A DNA stretch of 64,000 bases. It comes from Tipula vernalis. Its lineage: Eukaryota > Arthropoda > Insecta > Diptera > Tipulidae. The translations under genes and the position numbers were made by a program. The stretch's first letter is position 1; every line of letters begins with the position of its first letter. Below are positions 20,434 to 32,636 of the stretch, one piece after another. The stretch covers positions 256,289,368 to 256,353,367 of the forward strand of contig OY282560.1 in assembly GCA_958295665.1 (NCBI GenBank), given 5' to 3'. The notes under the pieces are model-generated. The model was given only the letters and a program-made list of their open reading frames with translations, did not search any database and was not told the origin of the DNA.

Positions 20434-22036
20434 AAAGGTATATGTGTATGTCAATCTTAAAACCATTGAGTCTCAATCCGACAATTAATAATCACCTTTT
20501 CTATTGTTGCTTTAATTATTTAAACGAAAAGAAACGAGAAAAAATTGAATGTTCATGGTTATTTTAAACCCCGCCTTCTTTTTAGCATTAAAAAATGTTT
20601 ATTAAACAACAACGTGTATCAATCAATTTCTTACCCTGGCAAACTTCAACAGGGAAAAAAGATATGGAACGATCGAATAAATTTTGATTTTGATTTAGTT
20701 TGTTTAATTTGTGTTTCTTAATTTTATTTAATTTAATTTTATTTTAATTTAAAATTTTAACTTCAATTAGTTTTAAATTTTTAGTGATAGTGGCGTTATG
20801 TTAGGTTTTAAAGCGTGTATTCAGTAAACTAAATTTGTTTCAATTATGTTTTTTATTTTTTGTTTAAACATATTGCTTTATAAGTAAAACTTTGATTGCT
20901 TGGCTATCTCAGTGATGCTTATGTTTTTGTGTGCGCAATATTTCAAAATGTTATACTAGAATATGGTTGAATCTATAATATAATGAATTAAATTTCCTTT
21001 TTTTTGTACTTTGCTAAAAGGTTTTGTTTATATAATGTAATGTTTGCTGTGTGTTTACAGGAGGTGATACGAAATTTGGTTGTTTTCTATATAAATAAAA
21101 AAATTAAAAAAATTAAATTTTTGTGTTTACTAAAACACTTTTGTGTGATGAAATAATTCTTATATGTTTGCCAAAGCAATACAGCAGTAGTTTATTTGTA
21201 TATTAAAATTATAGAATTTTTAGTGGTGGTGGTTTAGTATTGCAACTGTATTATTTTTCCTTATTTATGCTACATGGACATGAATTTTGATCGCCTCATG
21301 GGTCAGTGAGGCGAGAATTACCGGATCGTGATGGTATTAGTTATTGTGTGTGTGTTCGAATGCTCTTTTATGATTCATGCTCATTATGCTCTTTTTAGTT
21401 TTTCGTTTCGTTATTTTGTTGTGTCTTTCGTTTATTTTATTTTATTATTTTTTTTTTTTTTGTGAATAAATTAATAATTTTAAAGTTTTTAGTTTTTTGT
21501 ATTTAAATGCATTCGCATATCGCGTTTTTGTATTATGACCGCAAACTGAAAACAAAACAGTATAATGTGTATTTGCGCGATACGTTAGATCCTTTTAATA
21601 TATTCGACCGATTATACATTAAAAATACGAATTATCGTTAATTTACGTTACATTCACAACATAAAAAAATTAATTTCTTTAGTTTTAAAGTTAAAAATCA
21701 ATACTACTAACATAAATTAACAACTAATATAATCCAAATCTGTAGTAAGAGAATAGTTTTATTTAACTAATTTTCAATAAATTAACTATGTAGTTAGAAA
21801 ATAACTCTGCTGCGATTACTACCTTAGTTCTTCCTGTGATTAACATCCTAAATCCTTACAATTATTTTGTGTCGAGGATGCAGGCAGGGCCTGCGCCCGC
21901 TTAATTCTGGAATATGTTGTTCCCAGATATATTTTTTTTTTATAATGGGTCGGGCACACTCCAGGAATGTACTATGTATACCTAGTAACGCCATTATGCG
22001 CTGGCCTGTACATATCTCTATATCATATCATATCAT
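20434..22036. other. AT-rich non-coding DNA
   Basis: It contains long T runs and an A/T array (20700-20760). A GC-richer patch (21870-21900, 21940-22000) stands out, and an ATATC microsatellite follows at about 22017-22038. No gene was recognised. One 35-bp repeat copy lies inside it. Confidence 0.5.
20618..20652 (+). repeat. 35-bp repeat, copy 1 (acceptor-like)
   Basis: atcaatcaatttcttaccct... ending in caacag. It matches 22037-22071 at 33 of 35 positions. No open frame follows this copy. Confidence 0.7.
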
Positions 22037-22071
22037 ATCAATCAATTTCTTACCCTAGCAAACGTCAACAG
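22037..22071 (+). repeat. 35-bp repeat, copy 2, at a possible splice acceptor
   Basis: Same sequence as 20618-20652, with two changes. It ends in CAG immediately before an open, protein-like frame, so it may be the 3' end of an intron. In that case copy 1 would be a duplicated intron end or a recombination footprint. Confidence 0.6.
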
Positions 22072-22072
22072 A

Positions 22073-22252
22073 TCCAACTATGTTACCGCAACTGATGAAC
22101 AAAATGACGTTGGAACTTTCAGATTGTCATGTGATGAAATTTTACAAAAATTGGTTGCATTTCAAAAACCACATAATGATTTAACTCAAGATGTTGCTAA
22201 CAATTGGCGGAGCTCAAACCGCTTGTTGGCTGGAATGCATCAAAATAAGTAA
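22073..22252 (+). CDS. Possible last exon, 59 codons
   Basis: The frame is open from a CAG acceptor-like site (AG at 22070-22071) to TAA at 22250-22252. Its composition is protein-like, unlike the surrounding low-complexity frames: it contains EQNDVGTFRLSCDEILQKL, then KPHNDLTQDV and NNWRSSNRLLAGMHQNK. A helical, mostly charged segment is likely. No domain is recognised and no upstream exon was found before the AT-rich stretch. It could be the end of a host gene or a fragment of a transposon gene. Confidence 0.35.
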   Translation, partial: SNYVTATDEQNDVGTFRLSCDEILQKLVAFQKPHNDLTQDVANNWRSSNRLLAGMHQNK

Positions 22253-22645
22253 ATAATTTCCTCGTGGTAGAATTCTGATAAGTAAAGTTCATTCGAGCCA
22301 TTGTATCAAAAAATGGCATTGCAGGACATCATCGAGTTATGTCGTTTTGAGTTACGTTGTTTTTATGTTACGTCGTTTATAAATTACTCACATGGTTTGA
22401 GTTACGAGTACATTGTTTTTTGCTTTAAGTCGTAAAAAAAATTAAATTATAGTTGCTACTCTACTGTTTCAATACTTAAACTATAATTTAGCTCCTGTTA
22501 TGTTTTTGATTTTCTTTTTTAAGCTTTATGTTTAACCGAAGTGAAGTTCTTAGCAAATAACAAAAAATGTAGTAGTGTGAGTTATCCAAATAGTATAAAT
22601 TTAAGCGATTTCTGTGTCATCGAACAAACTATTGAAGAGACTAAA
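22253..22645. other. Non-coding DNA with degenerate GTTACGTCGTTT words
   Basis: Between about 22330 and 22440 short words such as gagttacg, ttacgtcgttt and taagtcgt recur irregularly. No gene was recognised. Confidence 0.5.
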
Positions 22646-22869
22646 TTTATTCACCAAAATTCAAAAGTCCCAAGGTCAAATGATTTTTCTCGAATGTTCG
22701 TAGTATGCGCTTGATGTAAAAATTATCAAATGGTCGGTCCCTAGGGTCGGCCATATAAATAACAAGCAATATTTGCATCACATGATGTACGACATTCCGA
22801 CGACGAAATTGGTTCAACAAAAATCAAAAGTCCCAAAGTCAAATGATTTTTCTCGAATGTTTGTAGTAT
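22646..22869 (-). repeat. Satellite, inverted segment (about 1.4 units)
   Basis: The same 163-bp satellite as the main array but in reverse orientation (tcaaaagtcccaaggtcaa at about 22661, then a second start at about 22824). It meets the forward array head to head at about 22870. Confidence 0.9.
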
Positions 22870-22870
22870 A

Positions 22871-25800
22871 GGACCAACCATTTGATAATTTTTACATCAA
22901 ATGCGTACTATGAACATTCGAGAAAAATCATTTGACCTTGGGACTTTTGATGTTTGTTGAATAAATTTCGTCGTCGGAATATCGTACAACATTTGATGCA
23001 AATATTGCTTGTTATTTATATGACCGACCCCAGGGATCAACCATTTGATAATTTTTACATCAAGTGCATACTTCGAACATTCGAGAAAAATCTTTTGACC
23101 TTGGGATTTTTGAGTTTTGTTGAACAAATTTTGTCGTTGGAATATCGTACAACATTTGATGCAAATATTGCTTGTTATTTATATGACCGACCCCAGTGAC
23201 CGACCATTTGATAATTTTTACACCAAGTGCATACTTCAGACATTCGAGAAAAATCATTTGACCTTAAGACTTTTGATTTTTGTTGAACAAACTTCGTCGT
23301 CGGAATATCGTACAACATTTGATGCAAATATTGCTTGTTATTTATATGGCCGACCCCAGGGACCGACCATTCGATAATTTCTACATCAAATGCGTACTAT
23401 GAACATTCGAGAAAAATCATTTGACATTGGGACTTTTGATTTTTGTTGAACCAATTTCGTCGTCGGAATATCGTACAACATTTGATGCAAATATTGCTTG
23501 TTATTTATATGGCCGACCCCAGGGACCGGCCATTTGATAATTTTTACATCAAGTGCATACCACGAACATTCGAGAAAAATCATTTGACTTCGAAACTTTT
23601 GATTTTTGTTGAACCAATTTCGTCGTCGGAATATCGTACAACATTTGATGCAAATATTGCTTGTTATTTATATGACCGACCCCAGGGACCGACCATTTGA
23701 TAATTTTTACACCAAGTGCATACTTCGAACATTCGAGAAAAATCATTTGACTTTGGGACTTTTGATTTTTGTTGAACAAAGTTCGTCGTCGGAATGTCGT
23801 ACATTATGTGATGCAAATATTGCTTGTTATTTATATGGCCGACCCCAGGGACCGACCATTTGATAATTTTTACATCAAGTGCATACCACGAGCATTCGAG
23901 AAAAATCTTTTGACCTTGGGACTTTTGATTTTTGTTGGACAAATTTCGTCGTCGGAATATCGTACAACATTTTACGCAAATATTGCTTGTTATTTATATG
24001 ACCGACCCCAGGGACCGACCATTTGATAATTTTTACATCAAATGCGTACTATGAACATTCGAGAAAAATCATTTGACCTTGGGACTTTTGATTTTTGTTG
24101 AACCAATTTCGTCGTCGGAATATCGTACAAAATTTCATGCAAATATTGCTTGTTATTTATATGACCGACCCCAGGGATCGACCATTTGATAATTTTTACA
24201 TCAAGTGCATACTTCAAACATTCGAGAAAAATCATTTGACCTTGGGACTTTTGATTTTTGTTGAACAAACTTCGTCGTCGGAATATCGTACAACATTTGA
24301 TGCAAATATTGCTTGTTATTTATATGACCGACCCCAGGGACCGACCATTTGATAATTTTTACATCAAGTGCATACTTCGAACATTTGAGAAAAATCATTT
24401 GGCCTTAAGACTTTTGATTTTTGTTAAATAAACTTCGTCGTCGGAATATCGTACAACATTTGACGCAAATATTGGTTGTTATTTATATGGCCGACCCCAG
24501 GAACCGGCCATTTGATAATTTTTACATCAAATGCGTACTATGAACATTCGAGAAAAATCATTTGGCCTTGGGACTTTTGATTTTTGTTGAACCAATTTCG
24601 TCGTCGGAATATCGTACAACATTTGATGCAAATATTGCTTGTTATTTATATGGCCGACCCCAGGGACCGACCATTTGATAATTTTTACACCAAGTGCATA
24701 CTTTGAACATTCGAGAAAAATCATTTGACTTTGGGACTTTTGATTTTTGTTGAACAAACTTCGTCGTCGGAATATCGTACAATATTTGATGCAAATATTG
24801 CTTGTTATTTATATGACCGACCCCAGGGACCGACCATTTGATAATTTTTACATCAAGTGCATATTTCGAACATTTGAGAAAAATCGTTTGACCTTAAGAC
24901 TTTTGATTTTTGTTGAACAAACTTCGTCGTCGGAATATCGTACAACATTTGACGCAAATATTGGTTGTTATTTATATGGCCGACTCCAGGATCCGGCCAT
25001 TTGATAATTTTTACATCAAATGCGTACTATGAACATTCGAGAAAAATCATTTGACATTGGGACTTTTGATTTTTGTTGAACCAATTTCGTCGTCGGAATA
25101 TCGTACAAAATTTCATGCAAATATTGCTTGTTATTTATATGGCCGACCCCAGGGACCGACCATTTGATAATTTTTACATCAAGTGCATACCACGAACATT
25201 CGAGAAAAATCATTTGACTTCGAAACTTTTGATTTTTGTTGAACCAATTTCGTCGTCGGAATATCGTACAACATTTGATGCAAATATTGCTTGTTATTTA
25301 TATGACCGACCCCAGGGACCGACCATTTGATAATTTTTACACCAAGTGCATACTTCGAACATTCGAGAAAAATCATTTGACTTTGGGACTTTTGATTTTT
25401 GTTGAACAAGGTTGTTGGTGATGCAAATATTGCTTGTTATTTATATGGCCGACCCCAGGGACCGACCATTTGATAATTTTTACATCAAGTGCATACCACG
25501 AGCATTCGATAAAAATCTTTTGACCTTGGGACTTTTGATTTTTGTTGAACAAATTTCGTCGTCGGAATATCGTACAACATTTTATGCAAATATTGCTTGT
25601 TATTTATATGGCCGACCCCAGGGACCGACCATTTGATAATTTTTACATCAAATGCGTACTATGAACATTCGAGCAAAATCATTTGGCCTTGGGACTTTTG
25701 ATTTTTGCTGAACCAATTTCGTCGTCGGAATATCGTACAACATTTGATGCAAATATTGCTTGTTATTTATATTGTTGACCCCACCAGGGACCGACCATTA

Positions 25801-26635
25801 GATAATTTTTACATCAAGTGCATACCACAAATATTCGAGAAAAATCATTTGACTTCGGAACTTTTGATTTTTGTTGTACAAATTTCGTTGTCGGAATATC
25901 GTACAACATTTGTTGGAAATATTGCTTGTTATTTATATGACCGGCCCCAGGGACCGACCATTTGATAATTTTTACACCAAGTGCATACTTCGAACATTCG
26001 AGAAAAATCATTTGACCTTGGGACTTTTGATTTTAGTTGAACAAATTTCGTCGTCGGAATGTCGTACATCATGTCATGCAAATATTGGTTGTTATTTATA
26101 TGGTCGACCCCAGGGACCGACCATTTGATAATTTTTACATCAAGTGCATACCACGAGCATTCGAGAAAAATCTTTTGACCTTCTGACTTTTGATTTTTGT
26201 TGAACAAACTTCGTCGTCGGAATATCGTACAACATTTGACGCAAATATTGGTTGTTATTTATATGGCCGACCCCAAGGACCGACCATTTGATAATTTTTA
26301 CATCAAGTGCATACTTCGAACATTCGAGAAAAATCATTTGACCTTGGGACTTTTGATTTTTGTTGAACAAATTTCGTCGTCGGAATGTCGTACATCATGT
26401 GATGCAAATATTGCTTGTTATTTATATGGCCGACCCCAGGGACCGACCATTTGATAATTTTTACATCAAGTGCATACCACGAGCATTCGAGAAAAATCTT
26501 TTGACCTCGGGACTTTTGATTTTTGTTGAACAAATTTCGTCGTCGGAATATCGTACAACATTTGATGCAAATACTGCTTGTTATTTATATGGCCGACCCC
26601 AGGGACAGACCATTTGATAAATTTTACATCAAGTG
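22871..26635 (+). repeat. 163-bp satellite array, about 23 units
   Basis: Units repeat every 163 bp with landmarks accgaccatttgataatttt, cattcgagaaaaatc, ttcgtcgtcggaat and gcaaatattgcttgttattt. A 10-unit (1630-bp) higher-order relation links about 23510-23870 to 25140-25500; the marker gacttcgaaacttttg is found only in those two places. A 3-unit (489-bp) duplication links about 24400-24580 with 24890-25070. One unit near 25408-25420 has lost about 30 bp, and one near 25770 has a short insertion. The period is not a multiple of 3, so the many 60-90-codon frames on both strands are by-products. The array ends at 26635. Confidence 0.95.
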
Positions 26636-27069
26636 CATTCTAAGGACAAGTCTTGTTTGGTATCTTTATTAAACAAAAATCGTCACTGAATTGGATTATA
26701 ATGTGAGGTTATTTCTTTCTTTATCTACATTCAGGCGTATAATTTGTATTACCACTACATATACATAAATACGTATACATATACGAGAAATTTGTTATTT
26801 TTTTTGCTATGTTCTTCACAGGCATTATGTTTATAATAAAATAAGTTTATTTGGTTTTTAGCTAATTTTTTATATTTTATTAATTATTTAATAAACAAAG
26901 CCTTGTATAATTTGATTAGATTCTTATAATTCTTTCAAATATTAACTTAAATATTTTATCTTGTTACATTAATTAACAATTGATTTACCATTTTTAAAAA
27001 ATAACAAAAAAGTACAAAAAAAAGTCATTCAAGGGTCAAAAGTAAAACAAAACACAGTCAAAAAACATA
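26636..27069. other. AT-rich non-coding DNA
   Basis: Nothing recognised beyond A/T-rich runs. Confidence 0.55.
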
Positions 27070-27560
27070 CAGCTTCAATGTACCTGCAATTTTATGGAAA
27101 ATGGCCAATTAGGACGGAACTGACCTATTTCTCAACCGATTATGATGAAATTTGGCATGTGCAATGGAAATGGGATTCTAAAATGATTTTTTAGATGAAG
27201 TTCTGGAATATGGCCAATTATAATGGAACTTGGCTATTTCTTAATGGTTTTGAGTGAAATTTGACATCCGCCATGGAAATGGAATTCTAAAGTGCTTTTT
27301 GGAACTTGGCTATTTCTTAACCGACTATGATGAAATTTGACATGTGCGATGGAAATGAGGTTCTAAAATGAGTTTTAGTTAAAGTTGTTGCCATATTCCA
27401 TAACTTCATCTAAAAATCATTTTAGAATTCCATTTCCAAAGCACGTGTCTTGTCAACTTTCATTTTTTTATTTTTTTGGCCATATTTCAATCATGGATGT
27501 CAAATTTCACTAAAACCGGCTAAGAAATAGCCAAGTTCTATCCTAATTTGCCATACATAT
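27070..27560. repeat. Diverged ~100-bp repeats in both orientations
   Basis: The phrase gatgaaatttgacatg...gcgatggaaatg recurs at about 27140, 27240 and 27325 in one orientation. In the opposite orientation it appears at about 27410-27450 and 27490-27540 (caaatttcactaaaaccggc, aagaaatagccaagttc). Units are 80-100 bp and degenerate. It resembles an old tandem array that closes back on itself. Confidence 0.7.
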
Positions 27561-27564
27561 AATT

Positions 27565-27650
27565 TGTCAAAGGTTCAATTTGAAATGTTAAAGGTTCAAT
27601 TTGAAGTGTAAAAGGAACAAATTGAAGTGTAATAGTTTTAATTTGATGTG
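27565..27650 (+). repeat. ~20-bp degenerate tandem repeat
   Basis: Four or five copies of aaaggttcaatttgaagtgt-like units. Confidence 0.8.
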
Positions 27651-27759
27651 TACTCGTAAAACCTGTATCAACGCAGAAATATCTGTCCGCTCTAATAAAG
27701 TATTAGCTAATCTAAGGGAGGCTTTTATTGAAAAACTTCGGTTGTATATAAGAATTAAT

Positions 27760-27870
27760 GGTAATGGTGATGGTGGTATGATGAAGGTGAGGGTATGATG
27801 GCATGATCGTATGATGATATGGCGGCATGATGGTATGATGGTGATATTATGATGGTATGTTGGTATGAGT
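27760..27870 (+). repeat. TGATGGTA-type minisatellite
   Basis: Irregular array of ggtatgatgg / gatggcatgat words. Confidence 0.85.
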
Positions 27871-28440
27871 TGAGCAGAGGGTTGAGATTTGGTTCGAGCT
27901 AAGTTGAGTTGAAGTTGAGTTAAAATTTAGTTACCTTGCATGGGGCTTAGGTGAGTTGTTCGGTGGGGGAATTATTTAAAAGTTGATTTGGAGTTAAAAT
28001 AAGGGTTAATTTGTGTTTGGTTGGCGGTTAATTTGCTGATTACGTTTAGAATTATGTTGCGATTGAGAAGGAGGTTGATTTGTATATTGAGTTGGAGGTT
28101 GATCTGAAGATTGACTTAATAGATTCTGACCACCTCATGAGGTTTCAGCAATTTATATTTTCTTTTTACTTTTACTGTTTTGTTTTACTTTGACATTTGA
28201 ATGACCTTTTTTGCACATTTTTTTAAGATGCAATAACATTTGTTAATTAATGTTAAAATATAAAATATTTAAGTTATTAGTTGATAGAAATATACAAATT
28301 GAAATTACAAAAAAAAAAAAATTGCTGTCTGTATGTTTCTTATGTAGTGTAGATAGAATCATACATAAATTTGTAGATCTTTTAAATTTAAAATTTTTTC
28401 ACTCTAATTGTATAACTTAAATTATTTTTCGGTAATAATG
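27871..28440. other. G-rich then AT-rich non-coding DNA
   Basis: 27871-28110 is built from gagttgag/gaggttgatt-like words, imperfect and purine-biased. The rest is AT-rich with no gene. Confidence 0.55.
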
Positions 28441-28778
28441 CTTTAATCCGGTTTGTACGAAGAGGTTAAAAAACGACATATTATTGTAAAAAAATGTTGA
28501 ATATGTTGTGCCCAGAGGTTTGTGAAACGCCAGTTCTGTCGGAACCAATATAGCAACCCAGTTCGGAGATTCAGCCAACTCATGGTCATATTGAAGGAAG
28601 CGATATTAACGCGATATAAGCAGCCCGAATTGTATGTGTTGAAAGCTGACAAGTGTAACATAACGATACTTATGCCAAAAATTGAATATTCGGGGAAATG
28701 AGATTACTCTTTGTTTGAAATGAAATGTGGTTATTTTCTCTTGCTTATTTTTATTTTATTTAATATTTTTTATTGTAA

Positions 28779-29300
28779 CTAAAAATGAAATAAATTGCCT
28801 GTGTTCATCTGAATTTGGAAGTGGACACAATTTGTGAACCACTCGTGTGATGACTCCATGTTGTGTTTTAATACTGGCGACTCTGGTGGTGTTGTCTCGT
28901 CCGGGATGTAATTTGATGATTTTCCCATATTCCACTTCAGAGGAGGAAGATTATCGTCTTGGATAAGAACGATTGTACCAACGTCAATTGGAATTTTTGT
29001 TGAATTCTTTTTTGGTCGATTTTGAAATTGATGAAGATAGTCCTTTGACCATCTCTGCCAAAAATGTTGCAGCATTTGTTGTGTTCATTGTCATCGGGAT
29101 AACCGGTTCATTTTGTATGTTGTCAAATCAGGTTCTGCAATTGCCATTAAACAGTCGCCGATATGAAAATGGGCTGGCGTTAATGGATTGAAGTCGTTTG
29201 GATCACATGAAATTGCAGTGATCGGTCTGGAATTAAGACACGATCCCACTTGATGTAATAATGTGTTGAACTCTTCATAAGTAAGTAATGCGTCGCTCAT
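28779..29300 (-). pseudogene. BEL-1 integrase end and DUF5641-like domain
   Basis: Two adjacent pieces (29091-29300 and 28779-29075) share one frame, separated by a stop. The first contains LLTYEEFNTLL and LNSRPITAISCDP, then LTPAHFHIGDCL, which is the end of the BEL integrase core. The second contains IDVGTIVLIQDDNLPPLKWNMG, matching the C-terminal DUF5641-like domain found after integrase in BEL/Pao polyproteins. The conserved W before EAGVK-like sequence upstream is a stop (TGA) in this frame. Non-functional. Confidence 0.8.
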
Positions 29301-30478
29301 GATCCTTTTAAGGTGATATTTTGCGGATTTGACCCCTGCTTCTCAGAGACTACCGATGTAGGGGATCTCGGAGGTATGAAGTGCCACTCGATGCTTTCTT
29401 GCGCTAATGTTGTATATATGCTAGTTTGGTTCTCATGCGAGTTAAAAAACTTCCGGAAATTGTCTAGTTCCCTTTTAGCTCCAGTACAATTTGTTGTAAT
29501 CCTGGAACATTTGCCGCGTCGCGCAACAAACCGTTTTAGTGCACCAATGAAAGACTCAGTGGTCAAATTGCCAACGAGCTCGATGTGCATTGCTTTAGTG
29601 GCAAAACATATGAACGTAGCCACATAAGCCTTGACGGAATTGTTTTCTCGATTTAATGTGGGTTTGATGGAAAATGGCCCACAAAAGTCTATGCCGGTGT
29701 TAATGAATGGTCTTGAAGGTTCCACTCTTTGTTGAGGTAAGTTACCCATCAATTGTTGTATTGATTTAGGTTTTGTTTTGTAGCAGCGGATACAATTGTG
29801 CACTGTTCTACGTACCAGATTTCGTCCTCTTAATGGCCAATACCTCAACCGAAGAATTGATAGTAGCGCTTGTTGATCGCAATGTAGATTGTGCCTGTGT
29901 TCATACTGTGCTAATATATTGACCAGATGACCAGTTGGAAGTAATATCTGATGTTTTTGATTGAATGAAATATCTGAATTGGACAATCTGCCCCCGACTC
30001 TTAAGATGCCTTGGTTATCAATAAATGGATTGAGCACTATGATTTTGCTGTTTTTATTGATAATTTGACCGGATTCTAAATTGCTAATCTCAATTCCAAA
30101 TAATTGCCGTTGAACTATACTGATCAGTTTCAGTTTTGCGGAGTTCAATTCAGTGACAGATAATAATAAACCAATGATTCGTTTTGACTTCGATGTTTTT
30201 GCGTTTGCAATAAACCGTAACATGAATGCTGTTATGCGATATGCTGTGACTATTTTTGTTTCAGGTAGATCCTCCTGGTTAATCTCACTATCTTCGGCTG
30301 ATATGATTTCATTATGAGTTGATAAAATATTTGGATCATGCCACCATAAGTTTGAGTGGCTCAAGTCAGATGGAGAAACGCCTCGAGATAACAGGTTGGC
30401 TGGATTTTGCCGCGAATCAAAATAAGGCCAGTCGTCCACGTTGGATAATTGTTGTATGTTAGCGACTCTGTTGGCCAC
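29297..30478 (-). pseudogene. BEL-1 integrase with damaged catalytic core
   Basis: A 393-codon frame. It begins in the RNase H-integrase linker (YFDSRQNPANLLSRG), passes the H2C2-type zinc region (LHCDQQALLSILRLRYWP, then CIRCYKTK) and enters the integrase core with GIDFCGPF (first Asp). The second Asp block, normally SDNGTNF-like, reads RITTNCTGA: a small deletion removes the Asp. The Glu block lies beyond a frame change. In the family the integrase inserts linear cDNA into the genome. This copy cannot do so. Confidence 0.85.
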
Positions 30479-30493
30479 AAAATTCTTCCATCT

Positions 30494-30856
30494 TCATGGC
30501 GATGCTGCAAGCCATGAAAGAACAATTTTTGAATCGGACCAATGATGTTGTCGATCAAATTTTATGTGCATTGCTGAGTAGACTTTGGCTTGAAGTTCCG
30601 CTAATAAATTTGCGGCACAAAGTTCAAGCCTTGGAATTATAATTTTGTTGAGCGGAGCTACACGGGCTTTTGCACAGAGTAGACTGACTTTAATTTCACT
30701 GTTTGATATGCTTCGTATGTAGATAAAAGCGCCGTAGGCGGATTCCGATGAATCGCAAAAACCGTGTAATTCCAATCTTGTTGTTGGTGATGACTGAATA
30801 TATCTATCGATATTCACTGTATTTAAGTGGACTAATTGTTGTCGAAACTGCAGCAA
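30494..30856 (-). pseudogene. BEL-1 RNase H domain
   Basis: It encodes LELHGFCDSSESAYGAFIY, then IPRLELCAANLLAEL and HWSDSKIVLSWL. These are the D, E and D positions of the BEL RNase H, in order. The domain degrades the RNA strand during reverse transcription. It is cut off from RT by a frame change and from integrase by a further small break. Confidence 0.82.
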
Positions 30857-31031
30857 TTTTGTCTGTAGATGTATTGGTAATGATTCGTCCCTTTCTACTC
30901 GGATTTGCTATAATTATTGCACAATGATTTTTGCCACTATTATCACTGGGGCAATGAGGCCAAGTGGGTCGTATATAGTAGCAATATCTGATAAAATAGT
31001 TCATTTTGTTACCTGACGATTGTTATTAGGT

Positions 31032-31779
31032 TCAATCAACGCCTTTAAAAGACAAGATGTCTTGTTTCGGAGCCCAAAATACTCGAAGTGTTTTTATGGT
31101 ATGATCCTTGTCGAATTGTAGTGTTGAGTGTTGTTCTCTACTTTCTACAGAAATTTGTTGTATCAATTGTGAAGAATTGGCACACCACTTACGGAGTTCG
31201 AATCCACCACTTTTTAGCATTTCACTGAGTTCAGATTGTAACTGAATTGCTGATTGGAGTGACTCTACTCCATGGACTCTACTGCAGTGAGAATGTCATC
31301 AACGTAACAATCGTTAATGACTGCGGTATATGCCATTGGATAGTTAGCTGCTTCATCGCATGCCAATTGTTGTAGACACACTTTGTAGCAAGGTAAGGTG
31401 CCGAAGCTGTCCCATATGTGACCGTTGTCAGCTTGAAAATTGAAATTGGACAGTCACGACTATCTCTCCAGATGATTTGTTGAAACCTTTGATCTTCTTG
31501 GTCAACTTATACCTGTCGGTACATTTTAGCTATGTCGCAGGTCATGAATATTGGATACTTGCGAAATCTTAATATTATTGTAAAAAGACCACTTTGTGTT
31601 GATGGGCCGCCGACTAAGAGATGATCGTTGAGTGATGTGTTGTTACTTGTTTTAAATGACCCATCAAACACCACTCGCAATTTCGTTGTGGTACTAGCGG
31701 GTTTTAGAACAGCGTGATGTGGCAAAACGTAATTTGGCTGTTTTTCCAAATTTGAATCTATTTTCAACATATGACCCAA
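31032..31779 (-). pseudogene. BEL-1 reverse transcriptase core
   Basis: 31507-31779 has VLPHHAVLKPASTTTKLRVVF and MTCDIAKMYRQV (motif A Asp). A frame change follows. The catalytic YVDD box is encoded at 31295-31306 on the minus strand (CYVDDILT). 31032-31220 continues with GGFELRKWCANS. All key RT motifs can still be seen, but they lie in different frames. Confidence 0.85.
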
Positions 31780-31823
31780 ATTGATGTATTCTTTAATGAA
31801 GTCATGCTACATTGCTTTTAATT

Positions 31824-32615
31824 CTAGGTTTTTTCAAGTTTATTTTCCGTGTAATGAAATCGTTTTAAAGCCCCATTAAACGATTCACCTAGTTGGACGT
31901 TATTATCTTTGAACGGTAGTTTATCAATAAACTTCCCGTTGGAATCACGTTTGACATTTGTAACGAAGTGTTCTTCACACTTTTCTTCTTCTATCGTGAG
32001 ATGTTTGATTACAGGAATCATTTCTAATTGCCAGAATTTCTCCATTTGTTGATTTAACTGACTTGTGTCTTCTTTGACTGCTAGGTTGCATGTTGTAACA
32101 TAATTTGTAACGGACTTGGACTTTGTAATTTGGCCAGCGACTACCCAACCAAACACCGTTTTCTGGAGAATGAGGAGATCATTGAATATTTTGATTTGTC
32201 CAACACCTAACAGTTGGAAAAATATCTCGGAGAATAGCAGCATATCGATTTTACCAGGAATGTGAAATGATGCATCAGCTAATTTAATTGATTCTGGAAT
32301 ATTCCATGTATTGATGTCGCAAATTTGGAGATTTGGCAAATTGTTGGTGATGTGATTTAATACTAAAAACTCAAGATTGCAGGTGTAGTAATTGAATCTC
32401 GATTGAATAGTGACGTTGACACTATGTTGAACTTTTGATGAGGATTGATTAACACCAATAACTGACGTTGAATTTTTATGCCGTTTAAGACGTAGCAACT
32501 GACACATGTGTTCTGATATAAAATTTGACTGTGCGCCACAATCTAATAAAACTCGACAGCGATGAGCTACGCCAATTGAATCAAATACGAATACAACTGC
32601 AGTTGACAATAACAC
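31824..32615 (-). pseudogene. BEL-1 aspartic protease and RT start
   Basis: A 263-codon frame with a retropepsin-like motif LLDCGAQSNFIS, where Cys replaces the usual Ser/Thr of D-S/T-G. It also contains IPGKIDMLLFSEIFF and FGWVVAGQI, typical of DUF1758 in BEL/Pao elements. The end (EEKCEEHFVTNVKRDSNGKF) leads into RT and is separated from it by a frame change. The protease would have processed Gag-Pol. Confidence 0.83.
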
Positions 32616-32636
32616 TTGCGTTGTTTAACGAACTAT

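Noticed and set aside
22871..26635. Many 60-90-codon ORFs on both strands as a gene family
   Set aside because: They are phase by-products of a 163-bp satellite; frames shift from unit to unit and no start or stop is conserved independently.
22871..26635. CRISPR-like array
   Set aside because: Units are contiguous 163-bp repeats without spacers, in a eukaryotic context.
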